Shown: positions 23,986-34,184 of the stretch, in pieces
How the letters are laid out: every line of letters starts with the position of its first letter
Position numbering within the stretch: position 1 is the first letter of the stretch
Assembly: GCF_027744825.2 (NCBI RefSeq)
Contig: NC_071351.1
Coordinates: 17,125,001-17,189,000, forward strand
Reading direction: 5' to 3'
From: Synchiropus splendidus
Lineage: Eukaryota; Chordata; Actinopteri; Syngnathiformes; Callionymidae
DNA length: 64,000 nt
Program-made: the position numbers and the translations under genes
The notes under the pieces: model-generated
What the model was told of the DNA's origin: nothing
The model's input: only the letters and a program-made list of their open reading frames with translations
The model's database searches: none

Positions 23986-26075
23986 TGTAGTGAAAGTGAA
24001 GGATTGTCTGGTCACGGACGCCTGCGTCTGTGACGTGGATATTATGAAAAATAATATCTCCTCGAAAGTTTGGGGCACCACCTGAAATATAGTTTCCAGG
24101 AGACTATTTAGCTCTCTTGATTAACACTTAATTAATTAATTAACCGTGGTAACTTAATTAACTATTAGCGTAATCAATCTATTTATCTGAAGTCACTACT
24201 CGTGATGTAATGTCCTTTACTGATCAGAGGCTCTTAGATTGATTATAATACACTCCAAAGTAATGTGATCAAGACCAACGTAATTTTATAGATTTATTTA
24301 GGAATAAAAGAACAGAAAGAAACAGGAAAGATGCAAAGGAGAATGAGATGATCCCGACAATATCGCGATGGAAGCGTAAACCAGTTATGAATCAATGTCA
24401 ATACCGTATCAGACACGTGTGTAACTGATGGGAAAGTTCAGACGTTCTAGTCTAACTGTCAACCTCAGGCAAGTAATAACATTACTAAACCCCAACACAC
24501 CACTCTGTGCAGAGATGACAAGCAGCGGCTTACTTTGGCGATGAGTGGAGGGATGAATGGGATGGAGGGATGGATGAGAGGGTGATGAGTAGATGCAGAA
24601 GGTCGGTCAGGACGTGAGGGAGGAGGCAGGCGGCTTTGGAAGGAGGCGTCCTGGTTCTCAGCGTGGTGGCTTGGAGGTGATGAGGACAGGCAGCTTCAGG
24701 CGTCGATGGCACTCTCGGATCGTCTTCCGGACCGCCGTGGATCTTTCGTCGCAGACGGGGTGATCGTAGCTGGCAGAGAGCGGCGTAGGACCGAAGGCGT
24801 ATCTTTCTCTCGTGCCAGGTGATTCACCGGTCTGAACAACCTTCTAGAGTGGTCGCCTTAATGACACACTCCAGGCAGCGGAAGGTTGTTGGAAGTTGGA
24901 CTCGCGTGCTCGTCACGGCCGCCGGCTGTGATCACATGGTGTGACTGGGCCGTTCCTGAAGGAAGCTCTGGCTTGGCAGACCGCTGGAGGACGAGGGTGA
25001 TGTGCAACTTTGAAAAAGTTCCTCAATCACTCTCACACTTGGATGGGCAGCGAGTGGAACGCTGGCACGGCTTCAAGGGTGGAGGAGAAGCAAGAGTCTT
25101 TGCAGGAAACTTGAGCAGGAACCGTCGAGGAAGTTGGTTGTAGTTAGTTGTAAGAGGTGAAGTATCCAGAGGAAGCGGCAGAAGGAGGGGAAAGAGGGCA
25201 ACCGAGGGCAACAGAGGGACAGAGGGGAACAGAGCAGAGAGGGGAACAGAGGGCTGAACAGAGGGTCACAGAGGGCTGAACAGAGGGGAACAGAGCGCAC
25301 AGAGGGCAGAACCTCTGTAGACTGGGTCTTTTGAACTCTCATGAAGAGTCTCCTTGTCCAGTTTTGATTGGTTGAAGGAGTTCCATCACCTATTGCTGAT
25401 TGGACGAGGGTTTCCAAGCCTGGCCTTCCTCCTCCTCCTCCAACGGGGTCGTAAATTCCAGTCTTGAGATGGGAGATTTTGACCCCCCCCGCTACCAGAG
25501 TTTTATTTGACAATAAAACATTACCTGAGTTGTAAAGTTGCTCGCAATCTGTCAAAACTTCCCCATCTCAATTTAAGCATTCAGACGACACCAAACATGA
25601 CCATTCTAGCACATTCTCCTCTATAATGATCAATATAACAATCGACCATTCATGTCAAGTTTACCATCACATGTTCAGGGCATCTGGTTTGCTTGAACAT
25701 CCTGTGGAAATCATGGGTTATTATGGGAAACAAAGTCCTTTTTAAGAAATACACATTAAGACACATTCACATACAAGTCTGTCTTTGTTCATCTGGAACC
25801 TGGAGAAGGAGGAGCTGTGTGTGTCCCCCACCAAACAGGGTTCATGAGTTGGTCAGGTTTTTTTTTCTCTTACGGCACAGCATCCTGGACTGTTGCTCTA
25901 GTCTCTCCCCCCTTTGACCATTCCAATGATTTATGGTCCTTATCGGAGGGTTCAGAAACCTCTGAGCTGCAACAGGCATGGTGGGCACCCAAGGAGATGT
26001 CTCCGAGTTGAAGTTACACATTCCAGAAAAGTCCACCAGGTCCATGCTTGAATCTCTGGAGAAGGAATCACTACA
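23986..26075 (-). mobile_element. Right LTR (5' LTR of the minus-strand retroelement)
   Basis: This is the 2090-bp partner of 14936-16992, with the same TGTAG and CTACA ends and near-identical sequence along most of its length. The main difference is the GA-rich tract. Here, at about 25195-25310, it carries more copies of 'cagaggg' and 'gctgaacagaggg' motifs than the left LTR. The outer flank is unique sequence that also occurs, without an LTR, near 52724. No matching target-site duplication is seen between the left (aactt) and right (gtgat) flanks. Confidence 0.93.
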
Positions 26076-29000
26076 GTGATATAATAGCGATACAAACGTC
26101 CTATAACTTGTCATGTAACACAATGTAGGAGGGACTGAACATTCATTGAATGAACATTCATTTATACTTGATGCTATCCCTAGTCAGACAAGTAGTGTAG
26201 AAATATCCAAAGTATGTCAACCCTTAATTTTATTTTATTTTATTTTATTTTACTTATTTTTTGCCTTACCGGTGGCTTAAATGTGTATATTACAAGCCGT
26301 GCTTTTCACTGATTTAAATGTGTCTTTATTCTGTATTTTCAGGTGAAAACAGCCAAATGCGGGAGCAGTACGGTGCAACATGTTCGTTTTGTCGTGTGCA
26401 TTTTGTGTTTAGCATTTTTTAAAAAGTAACTTGTGACTATTCAAAACCAGGCAACTAGTGTAGAAATAATTGAATGTTTTAACTCTTTAAAAGTTGCACC
26501 AAAGGATAAAAATAAATATCACAGTTGTTAGGTATTATCAGGATTAATCAACCAGTTATGCATGCATTACGCAATTACTCCAGCATCATATGTGGTATTT
26601 AGATCAGATCCAGAGACTAACCTGCTTCTAGCTGAGGTGAAACTATGAATGTACGAATTGAGAATTATAAAAAAAAAAGTAACCCGAGTCGAAATCGAAA
26701 TGTGTTGAAATTAAATCTTTCCATTTTAAAAAAACTGTGTTTCTATTGTTCATTTTCACAAAATTTTAATGCTGAAGTAAAGCTTGTGAACAAATTCAGA
26801 TATTGTATTTTCATATTTCTTCACAAGTTACAGGTGTATTCTAAGTTTTTATTTATCAACTGTGTCTCAAATTTTAAAACTTTTTCAGTGTTTTTAAAAA
26901 CAAACAACTGGCAATCATTAAACTGGTTGACATTGTAGGTTCGTGAACCTGTTTTTGTCTTGTCTGTTTTGTCTGTGTTCGCAAGTTACCATAAAAGAAT
27001 AGTTTTGGTAGGCAAGCTGTTCATGCTATAAAATCTAAAAGTACATTTTTCCTTCTAATTCAAACTTTTCTCCATCCATTAGATTCTCAAATATCTGTTT
27101 CACTGTTAAAAACTCCTAATTGTCAGTACAAGAAATTGAATTGTTTGTAAAAACAACAAATTTCTTTCAGCAGTTTTCTTTCAGCACTCACTCACACACA
27201 CACACACACACACACTCGTGCATCAAATTTAAGACTTTCCATTCTCACTATAAGACAACAAGCCATTTTAGCATGTGCGAGCAGCATGTTCCCAATCTTC
27301 TTAATCTTTTCATTCACCTGACACTGTCTGCTTACACAAATTGTACTAGTAATCCTGAACTAAAGCCTGACATTTTTGTACAACCATCTACGATATGGTA
27401 AATAAATGAATATTATTAGAAATGTTATTAGAAACTAGATATAGTTTTATATAATTTTGACAAACTTTTTTCATTTGTTCAGCCATTTTTCAAATTTGAA
27501 AAAAAAAAAAAGATGTATAACTTTTGAGATGTCAAGAACTTTTTATTTTTCGCTACCGGTCACAACCCCACTTTTGCATGAAATAGTATGAAATATAATT
27601 TTTTTTTTTTTTACAAGTAAAGCTTTTTACTACTCACTGTCAGTTCTAACTGACAAACAACAAATCACAGGGTTGACATTGTAGTTTCTGACATACTTTC
27701 AGTTTTTTCATTTTTAATCGTCCTAGACCTACATTTTCTTTACATATCTTCAAGCTAAAGAGTATATTATCTTTTATTTGTTTACATTCACAAGGTGTAC
27801 GAATTGCGTGGAAGCATTTTTTTTTTTTTTTTTACGTTAGTAGTCTCTCAATGAGGCGCTGAATCCTGCAGAAGGCTTTTATTCCTTTTTATGAACTTGC
27901 ATCTACCTATCCATCCATCAGTCAGTTAAGTTTTAAAGTGTAACTGCATAAGACGGAATATGCACACAGAAAATATTAGAACAAATAAATACGAGAATAT
28001 ACTTCAAAGAACAACTCTGTTCATTGAGAAGGGAGAGAATAGAAACTCCATAGAAAGAACATCTGAGAAAAACAACAACAACAACAACAACAAGAAAAAC
28101 AATATAACAAAACTAACAAAGATTTTTGAAAGCAACAGTGTGATTATATCTCATTTTTCACTCAAATTAAATTTTTAACTGAGTGAATGTCTGCAAACAC
28201 ATGAAAGCATGTTTGTGAACATGACAACGCTTGGTGATCCAATATCCAATCCTATGGGAAGATGTCCCGGATCATACTCAGGTCTTCGTTCAACATATAC
28301 AGCCAATGACTAGTTTCTCGCCCCTAAAATCAGCCTCGATGCACTTTTTAAAAACGGTGGCAAAATTCGCTGTTCTGCCCATAAGAGGGGGAAAGTGATA
28401 GAATGAGATTAAGATTTGTCTTTTTTTTCTTGAACAATTACAGTAATTGTGTGTGTCATTCTCCCTTAAATCGGTTGCTATCATTTAGCGTAAATGTCGC
28501 GAGCCGCCCAAAATGTCGAGGGTGACCACGGTGATGAATACAATCTTGAATCTTGAGCACAGAGTGCCCCTTGTTTGTCCCGCAGTGGGGAAATGTTGGA
28601 CTTGTTGGATCTACGCATACGTAGGTAAATGCGGAATTGATGAACATCTCATAAACATCTCATACGAGAACTTTAAACGGAAGGAAGGAACACATATTGG
28701 ATATGAAGTTCTATGAAGCTTTTCCACTGGACCTTTGGAGTCAAAGCGTAGACTGACATTCATGTTTGCATGTTACTACAGTACTTTTTGGGTTTTATTT
28801 TGTAATTATGTATGTATTGTTTCTGTTGGTTGGGGAGAAACTCTTGAAAGTGCTGCAATTTCTGGGACCACGTTGAAATTTTCAAACGTTACTGTCAACG
28901 TTTGCGTCAAAAGGATACTTCTGCAAGGAATCTCAATTAATTCCAAAAGCAAACGGATACCTACAATATCCTTGAACAAAATCTGAAATTTTGAAAGAGT

Positions 29001-29600
29001 TAAATGTAATGCTGTTGTAATATATTCTCACTATGATGTGGTTTAAACATAAATGATGCAATAGTTATCTCCTGCAAAAGATAATGATGATGATGATAAA
29101 AGTTGAAAATTAAAAGTTGAATGCAGGCAAATATTTATGTTGAATGTTTGTGAGTAGCTTGTAAAATCTTCGATGTATGACTTCATTTTACCCTTTCCTC
29201 ACTAATAGCCATCACAAATTGGCGACCTCCATCTTGATCTGAGATGCACCCTCCTCCTATGAAAACCTGGCCATCAATTCAGACATATGTGACTCTGCTT
29301 GTCTGCCTGTGTAGCAGTCTCTAAACCATACATCATGGCAGGTCCTTTGTATTGTATTGTTTGTAAAGAACAAGTACCACAATACGTGGTATCCTCAGTT
29401 TAGACAGAACGTGGGTGATTCAACAAGTTACACATGTTCAATGGTGCTCATTCAGAGAACCAATGATTGAGACCTAACAGATATTTCTTGTTGATGCCAG
29501 TGAGGAGAGAGTGACTGTACGTCTCGCAGAAGAATATAAACGCATTAATTGATAATCTGAGGATCAAAAAACTTGAACAATGACCCATCTTTCAGGATGG
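26076..29600. other. A/T-rich non-coding stretch upstream of the Polinton genes, copy 1
   Basis: No convincing gene was found. The stretch holds a (CA)n microsatellite at 27189-27214, an (AAC)n tract at 28072-28092, and several poly-A and poly-T runs (27499-27511, 27599-27613, 27818-27833). Short open frames at 26645-26938, 27120-27401 and 28735-28986 are not preserved in the same form in copy 2 and show no domain. In a complete Polinton the DNA polymerase B gene often lies beside the ATPase, so this may be where it was lost or decayed. Confidence 0.6.
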
Positions 29601-29852
29601 CCTCAAATTTTCATCCACGATCTAACAGTCATGTGTAAAGGGTTCCCGGGTTGTTTGTGGTGACATTGGATGACTTGTTTTGACATAATTCACCTGATGG
29701 GCTGCCTGAGACCCGTCAACACAGCATTGTCAGGGATAAAAAGAACATCACTTTAAAAAACAGATCAGTTACTAAAAAAACTCTGGGTCGTGTACACTAA
29801 GAGGCGATTGTTTTCAGACGCACAACCAAACCTTTTGGGTTCTGAGTTTTGA
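29600..29852 (+). pseudogene. Probable C-terminal scrap of Polinton DNA polymerase B, copy 1
   Basis: Just before the ATPase, broken frames encode a Lys/Arg-rich tail ending in a Thr-Lys-Pro-Phe-Gly-Phe type motif. This resembles the C-terminal end of protein-primed family B polymerases of Polintons, as far as I recall that family. Frameshifts interrupt it between about 29755 and 29810. The palm and exonuclease motifs are not found upstream. The call rests on a short resemblance plus position. Confidence 0.35.
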
Positions 29853-29869
29853 GTGGATGAGGGGTCATT

Positions 29870-30546
29870 ATGGAAGAAATTCATTTCGATCCTCGTTTGA
29901 AAACACCATTTTCATGTCTAGTGGTGGGACCATCAGGGTCAAGAAAGACCCATTTTGTAAAATGTATACTTGAAAATTGTGAACATGTTATGGATGATGC
30001 CAATGTAAATATTGTATGGATTTATACTTCTTTTCAACCGATGTACAGTGAATTGCAAAAGATGAATAAAAATATCAAATTCATTGAAGGTTTACCTGAA
30101 TCTTTTGAAAATGAAGATGTATTTCCTTCTGATAGAAAACATTTGATTATTCTTGACGATGTTTTTTGTTGATTTTTGAAGCTTCTGAAAACCCTGAGGT
30201 TGTTCGCATTTTTACACAGTACAGACATCATAAAAATATGAGTGTTATAATGCTGACGCAAAACTCATTTCATCGTGGTAAATATAGTCGCAGTATTAGT
30301 CTGAATAGCAATTACTTTGTACTGTTTAAGAATCCTCGCGATAAAATGCAGGTAAAAGTTCTTGCTCAACAGGTTTACCCGTCTCAGAGAGCTTTCTTTC
30401 TAGAAAGCTTTGAAGATGCTACAGCTGACGCACACGGGTACTTAATTGTTGATCTAACACCCTCATGTCCAGAACGCTACAGACTAAGGACCGGGATACT
30501 TCCTCATCAACGTCACACGGTGTACATACCAAAAACGTCTGCTTAA
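29870..30546 (+). pseudogene. A32/FtsK-HerA-type DNA packaging ATPase, copy 1, frameshifted
   Basis: This gene would drive packaging of element DNA into capsids. Residues 20-27 form a P-loop, GPSGSRKT, and 'LIILDDV' is the Walker B strand. Two features suggest loss of function. The glycine that normally precedes the P-loop Lys is Arg here. An extra 8 bases near 30165 compared with copy 2 shift the frame, so the product stops at 30172 and the rest is open only from 30166. The downstream half ('VIMLTQN', 'LNSNYFVLFKNPRDKMQ') is well preserved. The stop at 30546 is followed 3 bases later by the next start. Confidence 0.85.
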
Positions 30547-30549
30547 GTT

Positions 30550-30891
30550 ATGTCAGCGCGTACAAAAAGAAACACGGGTTTACTTAAGGAACTATACCAT
30601 GCTCCGTCAAAGAAACGTAAAGACATTTTGATGCGTAGTTCTCGGGACTTTATTCAAGCTCTCGGTGAGATCGCCCTGAATGTTTTGAAGGGGAATGTAC
30701 CATTGTCACAGGCTCAGTTCAAAAAACTGAAAAAACAGAAGAAAAACATCAGACTCTTGGCTAATAAAAAGGCATGCGTGAAGCGTAAACGAAGGATTCT
30801 TAAAAAGCAATCGGGAGGATTCATTTTGCCATTGCTAGCGGCTGCCGTTCCAATCATTGGAAATCTAATAGGAGGACTTGTAAAGAAGTAA
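30550..30891 (+). CDS. Small basic pX-like virion protein, 113 aa
   Basis: The N-terminal two thirds are strongly Lys/Arg-rich ('SKKRKD', 'KKLKKQKKN', 'VKRKRRILKKQ'). The end is a Gly-Gly plus hydrophobic segment ('GGFILPLLAAAVPIIG') with a final Lys-Lys. This basic-then-hydrophobic plan is common for a small protein encoded near the ATPase in Polintons and adintoviruses, often compared with adenovirus pX or pVI. DNA condensation or membrane interaction is inferred from composition only. It lies between the ATPase and the 252-aa gene with gaps of 3 and 6 bases, suggesting one transcript. It is intact here and frameshifted in copy 2. Confidence 0.65.
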   Translation: MSARTKRNTGLLKELYHAPSKKRKDILMRSSRDFIQALGEIALNVLKGNVPLSQAQFKKLKKQKKNIRLLANKKACVKRKRRILKKQSGGFILPLLAAAVPIIGNLIGGLVKK

Positions 30892-30897
30892 AACACC

Positions 30898-31656
30898 ATG
30901 AGGACTGTCCAGAAAATGTATCTCGTCTCTCCTCAGCAAATTAACCAGTTATCACGTCCAACCTCCGACATCCGTGAAACTGCCGAAGATGAATTAAATG
31001 ACAAGATGAGGTCCATTCTAAATGATTCTCAGTTAAACCCGTATGAGAAGATTAAAAAGTATGATGCTCTATTGCAAAGATATTTAACCTTTGCAAAACA
31101 GGATCAGAGAGACCAAAGGAGAGTAACTCCGACTTTACAACGAGACGGAGTCAGCGATCACCCACACGACTCTGACAGTCGTGTCGAAAGTGTTCTAAAA
31201 ACACTCTCTGTAACAGATGACTTGGGTAAGGATATTCTAAATAGCCTTCCGGCAAAAGCTCGAAGAAATGCTGAATACATTATCCAGAGGATATCCAAAA
31301 ACGGTGATGGTTGGAATATGAATGGCGAATTTATGTATGAAGGAAATGCTGTAAAAGGCTCTCATGTGATTGATTTATTCAAGTACCTTTCCCTACCGTA
31401 TAAGAAAACAAGTTCTTCATTACCTGAGGGCTGGTCCGAGTTTCTCGTCACATTATTAAAGCTAAACATCCCTCTCACACTGCTGTCCAACCCTGAAGCG
31501 AGGGCTCAATATCAGAGACTTAAATCGAATTCTATCTCGCGAAAGAAAAGTATAGCTGAGAGCTGGTCTCCCGACCCAAAGGATCCTAAAGCGACACCTC
31601 GACGACGCTTGACGCGTGTAGTGACCAAAGGGAAGAAATTGTCTCTAACACCTTGA
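30898..31656 (+). CDS. Polinton-conserved protein of unknown function, 252 aa
   Basis: The N-terminal half (residues ~1-75) is charged and probably helical. A variable Asp/Arg/Ser stretch follows. A conserved block at ~115-200 has the order 'LPAKARRNAEYIIQRI', 'GWNMNGEFMYEG', 'GSHVIDLFKYL' and 'LPEGWSEFL'. The tail is basic ('PRRRLTRVVTKGKK'). I recognise the block as a recurrent companion of Polinton capsid genes but know no proven function. The copy 2 homologue has an early stop. It converges on the protease gene, with 94 bases between stops. Confidence 0.7.
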   Translation: MRTVQKMYLVSPQQINQLSRPTSDIRETAEDELNDKMRSILNDSQLNPYEKIKKYDALLQRYLTFAKQDQRDQRRVTPTLQRDGVSDHPHDSDSRVESVLKTLSVTDDLGKDILNSLPAKARRNAEYIIQRISKNGDGWNMNGEFMYEGNAVKGSHVIDLFKYLSLPYKKTSSSLPEGWSEFLVTLLKLNIPLTLLSNPEARAQYQRLKSNSISRKKSIAESWSPDPKDPKATPRRRLTRVVTKGKKLSLTP

Positions 31657-31703
31657 TGGGTTTCCTGAATAATTGTCTTGTACACGGTTATTGTCATTTC
31701 ATC

Positions 31704-31709
31704 AATAAA
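31704..31709 (+). terminator. Poly(A) signal after the plus-strand gene cluster, copy 1
   Basis: AATAAA lies 48 bases after the stop of the 252-aa gene, in the short gap before the convergent protease gene. The same 'catcaataaaatgtt' context is kept in copy 2 at 58336. Confidence 0.6.
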
Positions 31710-31750
31710 ATGTTGTCTTTTAAACACACGTACAAACAAAATAAGATTAG

Positions 31751-32293
31751 TCACACGTTACAATAGTCTTTAAAATACAGAGGAGAACCGTTTTGTTGTT
31801 TCCACGGACAGTGTGCACATCTTTTTAGACATTTTTGATGTCCATTCACAAAGTTGTATACCATGAGGTCGTTTTTTAAGGTATCGTCGCTGTATAGACT
31901 TAATACTTCTTCCATAGACAGCCCTCTAGCACGATGACAGAGGTAGAACACGCAATGATGACCACATACAAACGATAGAGCGTGCTGTAGTTGGCCATTG
32001 TTGTACTTGATGTCGCTTGAATGTTTCTTGAGAAACTTTAAAATATTTTCAGGGTAATGTGAAAAGTACGGCCCCATTCCAAATGAGTCAAAGAAAGTTG
32101 TTCTACCGTCTTCTTTGAGAGTTAAAGCCAACCAGTGCTCTCCTGGTTTATGTGCCGGATGTGTGTTGACGACGAAATATGCAGGCGGTCTGAGGGGTTG
32201 AGTGAATTGAGGCAACTCATCTGGCGGCCATACACCGTAAAATGTGTCGCCCAAGAGACCTCTCAGCAGCCTCTGTAACTGGAGACTATCCAT
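31751..32293 (-). CDS. Adenain-like cysteine protease, copy 1, 180 aa
   Basis: This is a maturation protease of the adenovirus protease/Ulp1 fold, as found in Polintons, where it would process virion proteins. The expected catalytic layout is present: His53 in 'GEHWLAL', Asp69 in 'FFDSFG', Gln103, and Cys110 in 'FVCGHHC', with the Gln-to-Cys spacing of 7 seen in adenovirus protease. At 180 aa it is slightly shorter than the adenovirus enzyme (about 204). It starts 8 bases after the capsid gene stop. The frame is intact here and broken in copy 2. Confidence 0.9.
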   Translation of the reverse strand: MDSLQLQRLLRGLLGDTFYGVWPPDELPQFTQPLRPPAYFVVNTHPAHKPGEHWLALTLKEDGRTTFFDSFGMGPYFSHYPENILKFLKKHSSDIKYNNGQLQHALSFVCGHHCVFYLCHRARGLSMEEVLSLYSDDTLKNDLMVYNFVNGHQKCLKRCAHCPWKQQNGSPLYFKDYCNV

Positions 32294-32301
32294 AACTTTT
32301 T

Positions 32302-33598
32302 TTAATAATAGTCCACCAGCACTTGTCTTTTTGCATCAATCTCCAGAATGGAATCGTAACAAGCGTACACAATCAGTGTTACGGTGTTCGGTAAGGGTAC
32401 TCTGAATCTCATCTCCAGTCTTAAATTCCCTTTTGAGACAGGGGAGAGAGCGTCGTTGTCGTCGGCTGGATTGAGATTAAACGCAAACAATGAATAACCG
32501 CCTTAAAACCTTCGCGGTCAATGCTTAGCGGTAGATCCTTCAAATGTCTTCCTGTAGCTAGAATCATGTTATAAAACTCTCTGACCGCCATACTGTTATT
32601 AAACTGAGGTTGAAAAGCTTTAGCGGGGATCTGTCGGCCGTCCTGACAGAGGGCGAGATATTCAGTGTTGTAATGATGAAAATTGAACGGGGAGAGATCT
32701 CTCCTACCGGTAAATGCCTCATGATGCACCATCCCTAAAACCACGTATTTAGGTATTGAACCCAGAAATAAATTCTCCTGGGTACATATTCTTGAGTTTT
32801 CAGGAATGGAGTATGTTTTTACGTTGACTCGTGAAAGGGGGTAGAGAGCATTTCCTTTTAACAAACCCGCTGCATGACCTATTCTCACAGCTGGCGAAAC
32901 AGTGACTTTCTTCACAAACAGAGAGGCGCCGAGGATTTTCAGACGAAAGGTGGAGTCGCGGGGTCCGGTCAGGCAGAAGGCATCGTTCGCCCTGGTGAGT
33001 TTAATTCTTAAATCGACCGAGTTTAATAACAGTCTCTCGCAGAAAAATATGTCGCTGTGGAGAGGACCGAGAAGGTGTACTTCTCTGGATCTGCTCGTGA
33101 ACTCTGCCCCTTTATTAAGGCCTGCGTTGGGTCCGTTTACAGTGACGATCGAGTCAACTGACCCGGGTAAAAAAGACCGGCGCTAAACTGTGTTTTAAGA
33201 GTGTCGCCGGAAAAGTTGAGAAGTGTTTCAATCATAGCTCTGTACGGGTGAGTGGAACTGGACTGCGAAATCATCCGATCCCCCAGAACCACATCGCACT
33301 GATCAAAGATTGTGTTTAGAGGATAATTGATGAGACCGACTGCTGCGTCGTTAGCCAGCGGTGTGCCATCGGCGTTAGTAATTCTTGCACGCACGTGTAG
33401 AAGGGTGTCGTTTAGGTCTAGATACTTTTCGCTGTCTCCCGGTATAAAAAACTCAATCGGTCCTCCTTCGCGGATAGCGGCTACTGGAACAATTTCAGTG
33501 TAAATTTTGTCCTCGATGGAAAGCTGCGTCACCGGCGCCGTGAATAAATCCAGTTCTGCTAATGTGCATTCAGCAGATTTCTGGTGTAGGAGCGCCAT
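32302..33598 (-). pseudogene. Major capsid protein (double jelly-roll type), copy 1, frameshifted
   Basis: This is the counterpart of the open 440-aa frame at 58942-60264. The start at 33598 is followed by an open frame to about 33180, where a 10-base loss compared with copy 2 shifts the frame. A second single-base loss lies near 32503. Fragments of 153, 164 and 62 aa remain open. The family is the Polinton/adintovirus capsid protein, often annotated in animal genomes as 'F54H12.2-like'. The assignment to a capsid is from the family, not from visible motifs. Confidence 0.85.
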
Positions 33599-33618
33599 GT
33601 TACTGTATATAAGGTTTT

Positions 33619-34056
33619 TTAAAATATATCGGAGCTCCCTCTGGACTTCCTCTTGGCCCGTTTGCTTCTGTCAACTGGCTTCTTTCTTTTTTTGTTTGTA
33701 CGTTTATTAGAGCTCTGTGTTACACGGCGACCTGGAGGGCGTCTCTTTGTCCTTCGTGATAAGACGGCTATACCGCCTGACCCTTCCTGTCTCTGTTGAT
33801 CGCTCATTCCTCTCACGGTACGGGTGAACATATCCGAGGCTATGTTACCCACCGCTTATTTGAGAGGGGGTTTCGCTATGGCAATACCTCTTTTCAACAG
33901 AGGTGATACAAACCGAAACATTTTTGAGAAGAGGGAACCGATGCCTCGTCCGTACATAACCGGGGCACCGTAGAACCCGGGTAGATCTCCGCCCACCTGT
34001 TTTTCATAATATTGTACAAATCTGTGCGGGTCGTCTCTTAAGCCTGCATGTACCAT
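33619..34056 (-). pseudogene. Basic core/pVI-like virion protein, copy 1, nonsense mutation
   Basis: Two in-frame pieces (34056-33856 and 33852-33619) are separated by one TAA stop. Copy 2 has an uninterrupted 145-codon frame at 60285-60722. The N-terminal half has 'GRGIGSLFSKMFRF' and 'PLLKRGIAIAK', an amphipathic pattern common in Polinton and adenovirus core or pVI-type proteins. The C-terminal half is very rich in Arg, Lys and Ser. It lies 20 bases upstream of the capsid gene. Confidence 0.7.
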
Positions 34057-34143
34057 TGTGTTTGTTTATGACGGGTCTACACAGGGGGTTATCTCTCTCC
34101 GGCGTTGTGATGATGAATGGATTTCCAGACGACGATACGAGGG

Positions 34144-34150
34144 TTATATA
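34144..34150 (-). promoter_or_regulatory. TATA box upstream of the core protein gene, copy 1
   Basis: The minus strand reads TATATAA 88 bases before the ATG at 34056, between the end of the minor capsid gene and the core gene. The motif and its surroundings ('ggttatataatatcc') are identical in copy 2 at 60812-60818. Confidence 0.5.
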
Positions 34151-34184
34151 ATATCCTCTCAAGTAACAGGTCTAAAGTGTAGAG

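Noticed and set aside
14936..26075. Host protein-coding gene for the coiled-coil 1242-aa protein
   Set aside because: LTRs, polypurine tract, tRNA-Met primer site, protease and integrase zinc motifs identify it as a retroelement product.
27120..27401. 93-aa frame across the CA repeat
   Set aside because: A His/Thr run from the microsatellite. The copy 2 frame differs.
32902..33186. Plus-strand frames opposite the capsid gene (also 59558-59836)
   Set aside because: Conserved only because the minus-strand capsid gene is conserved.
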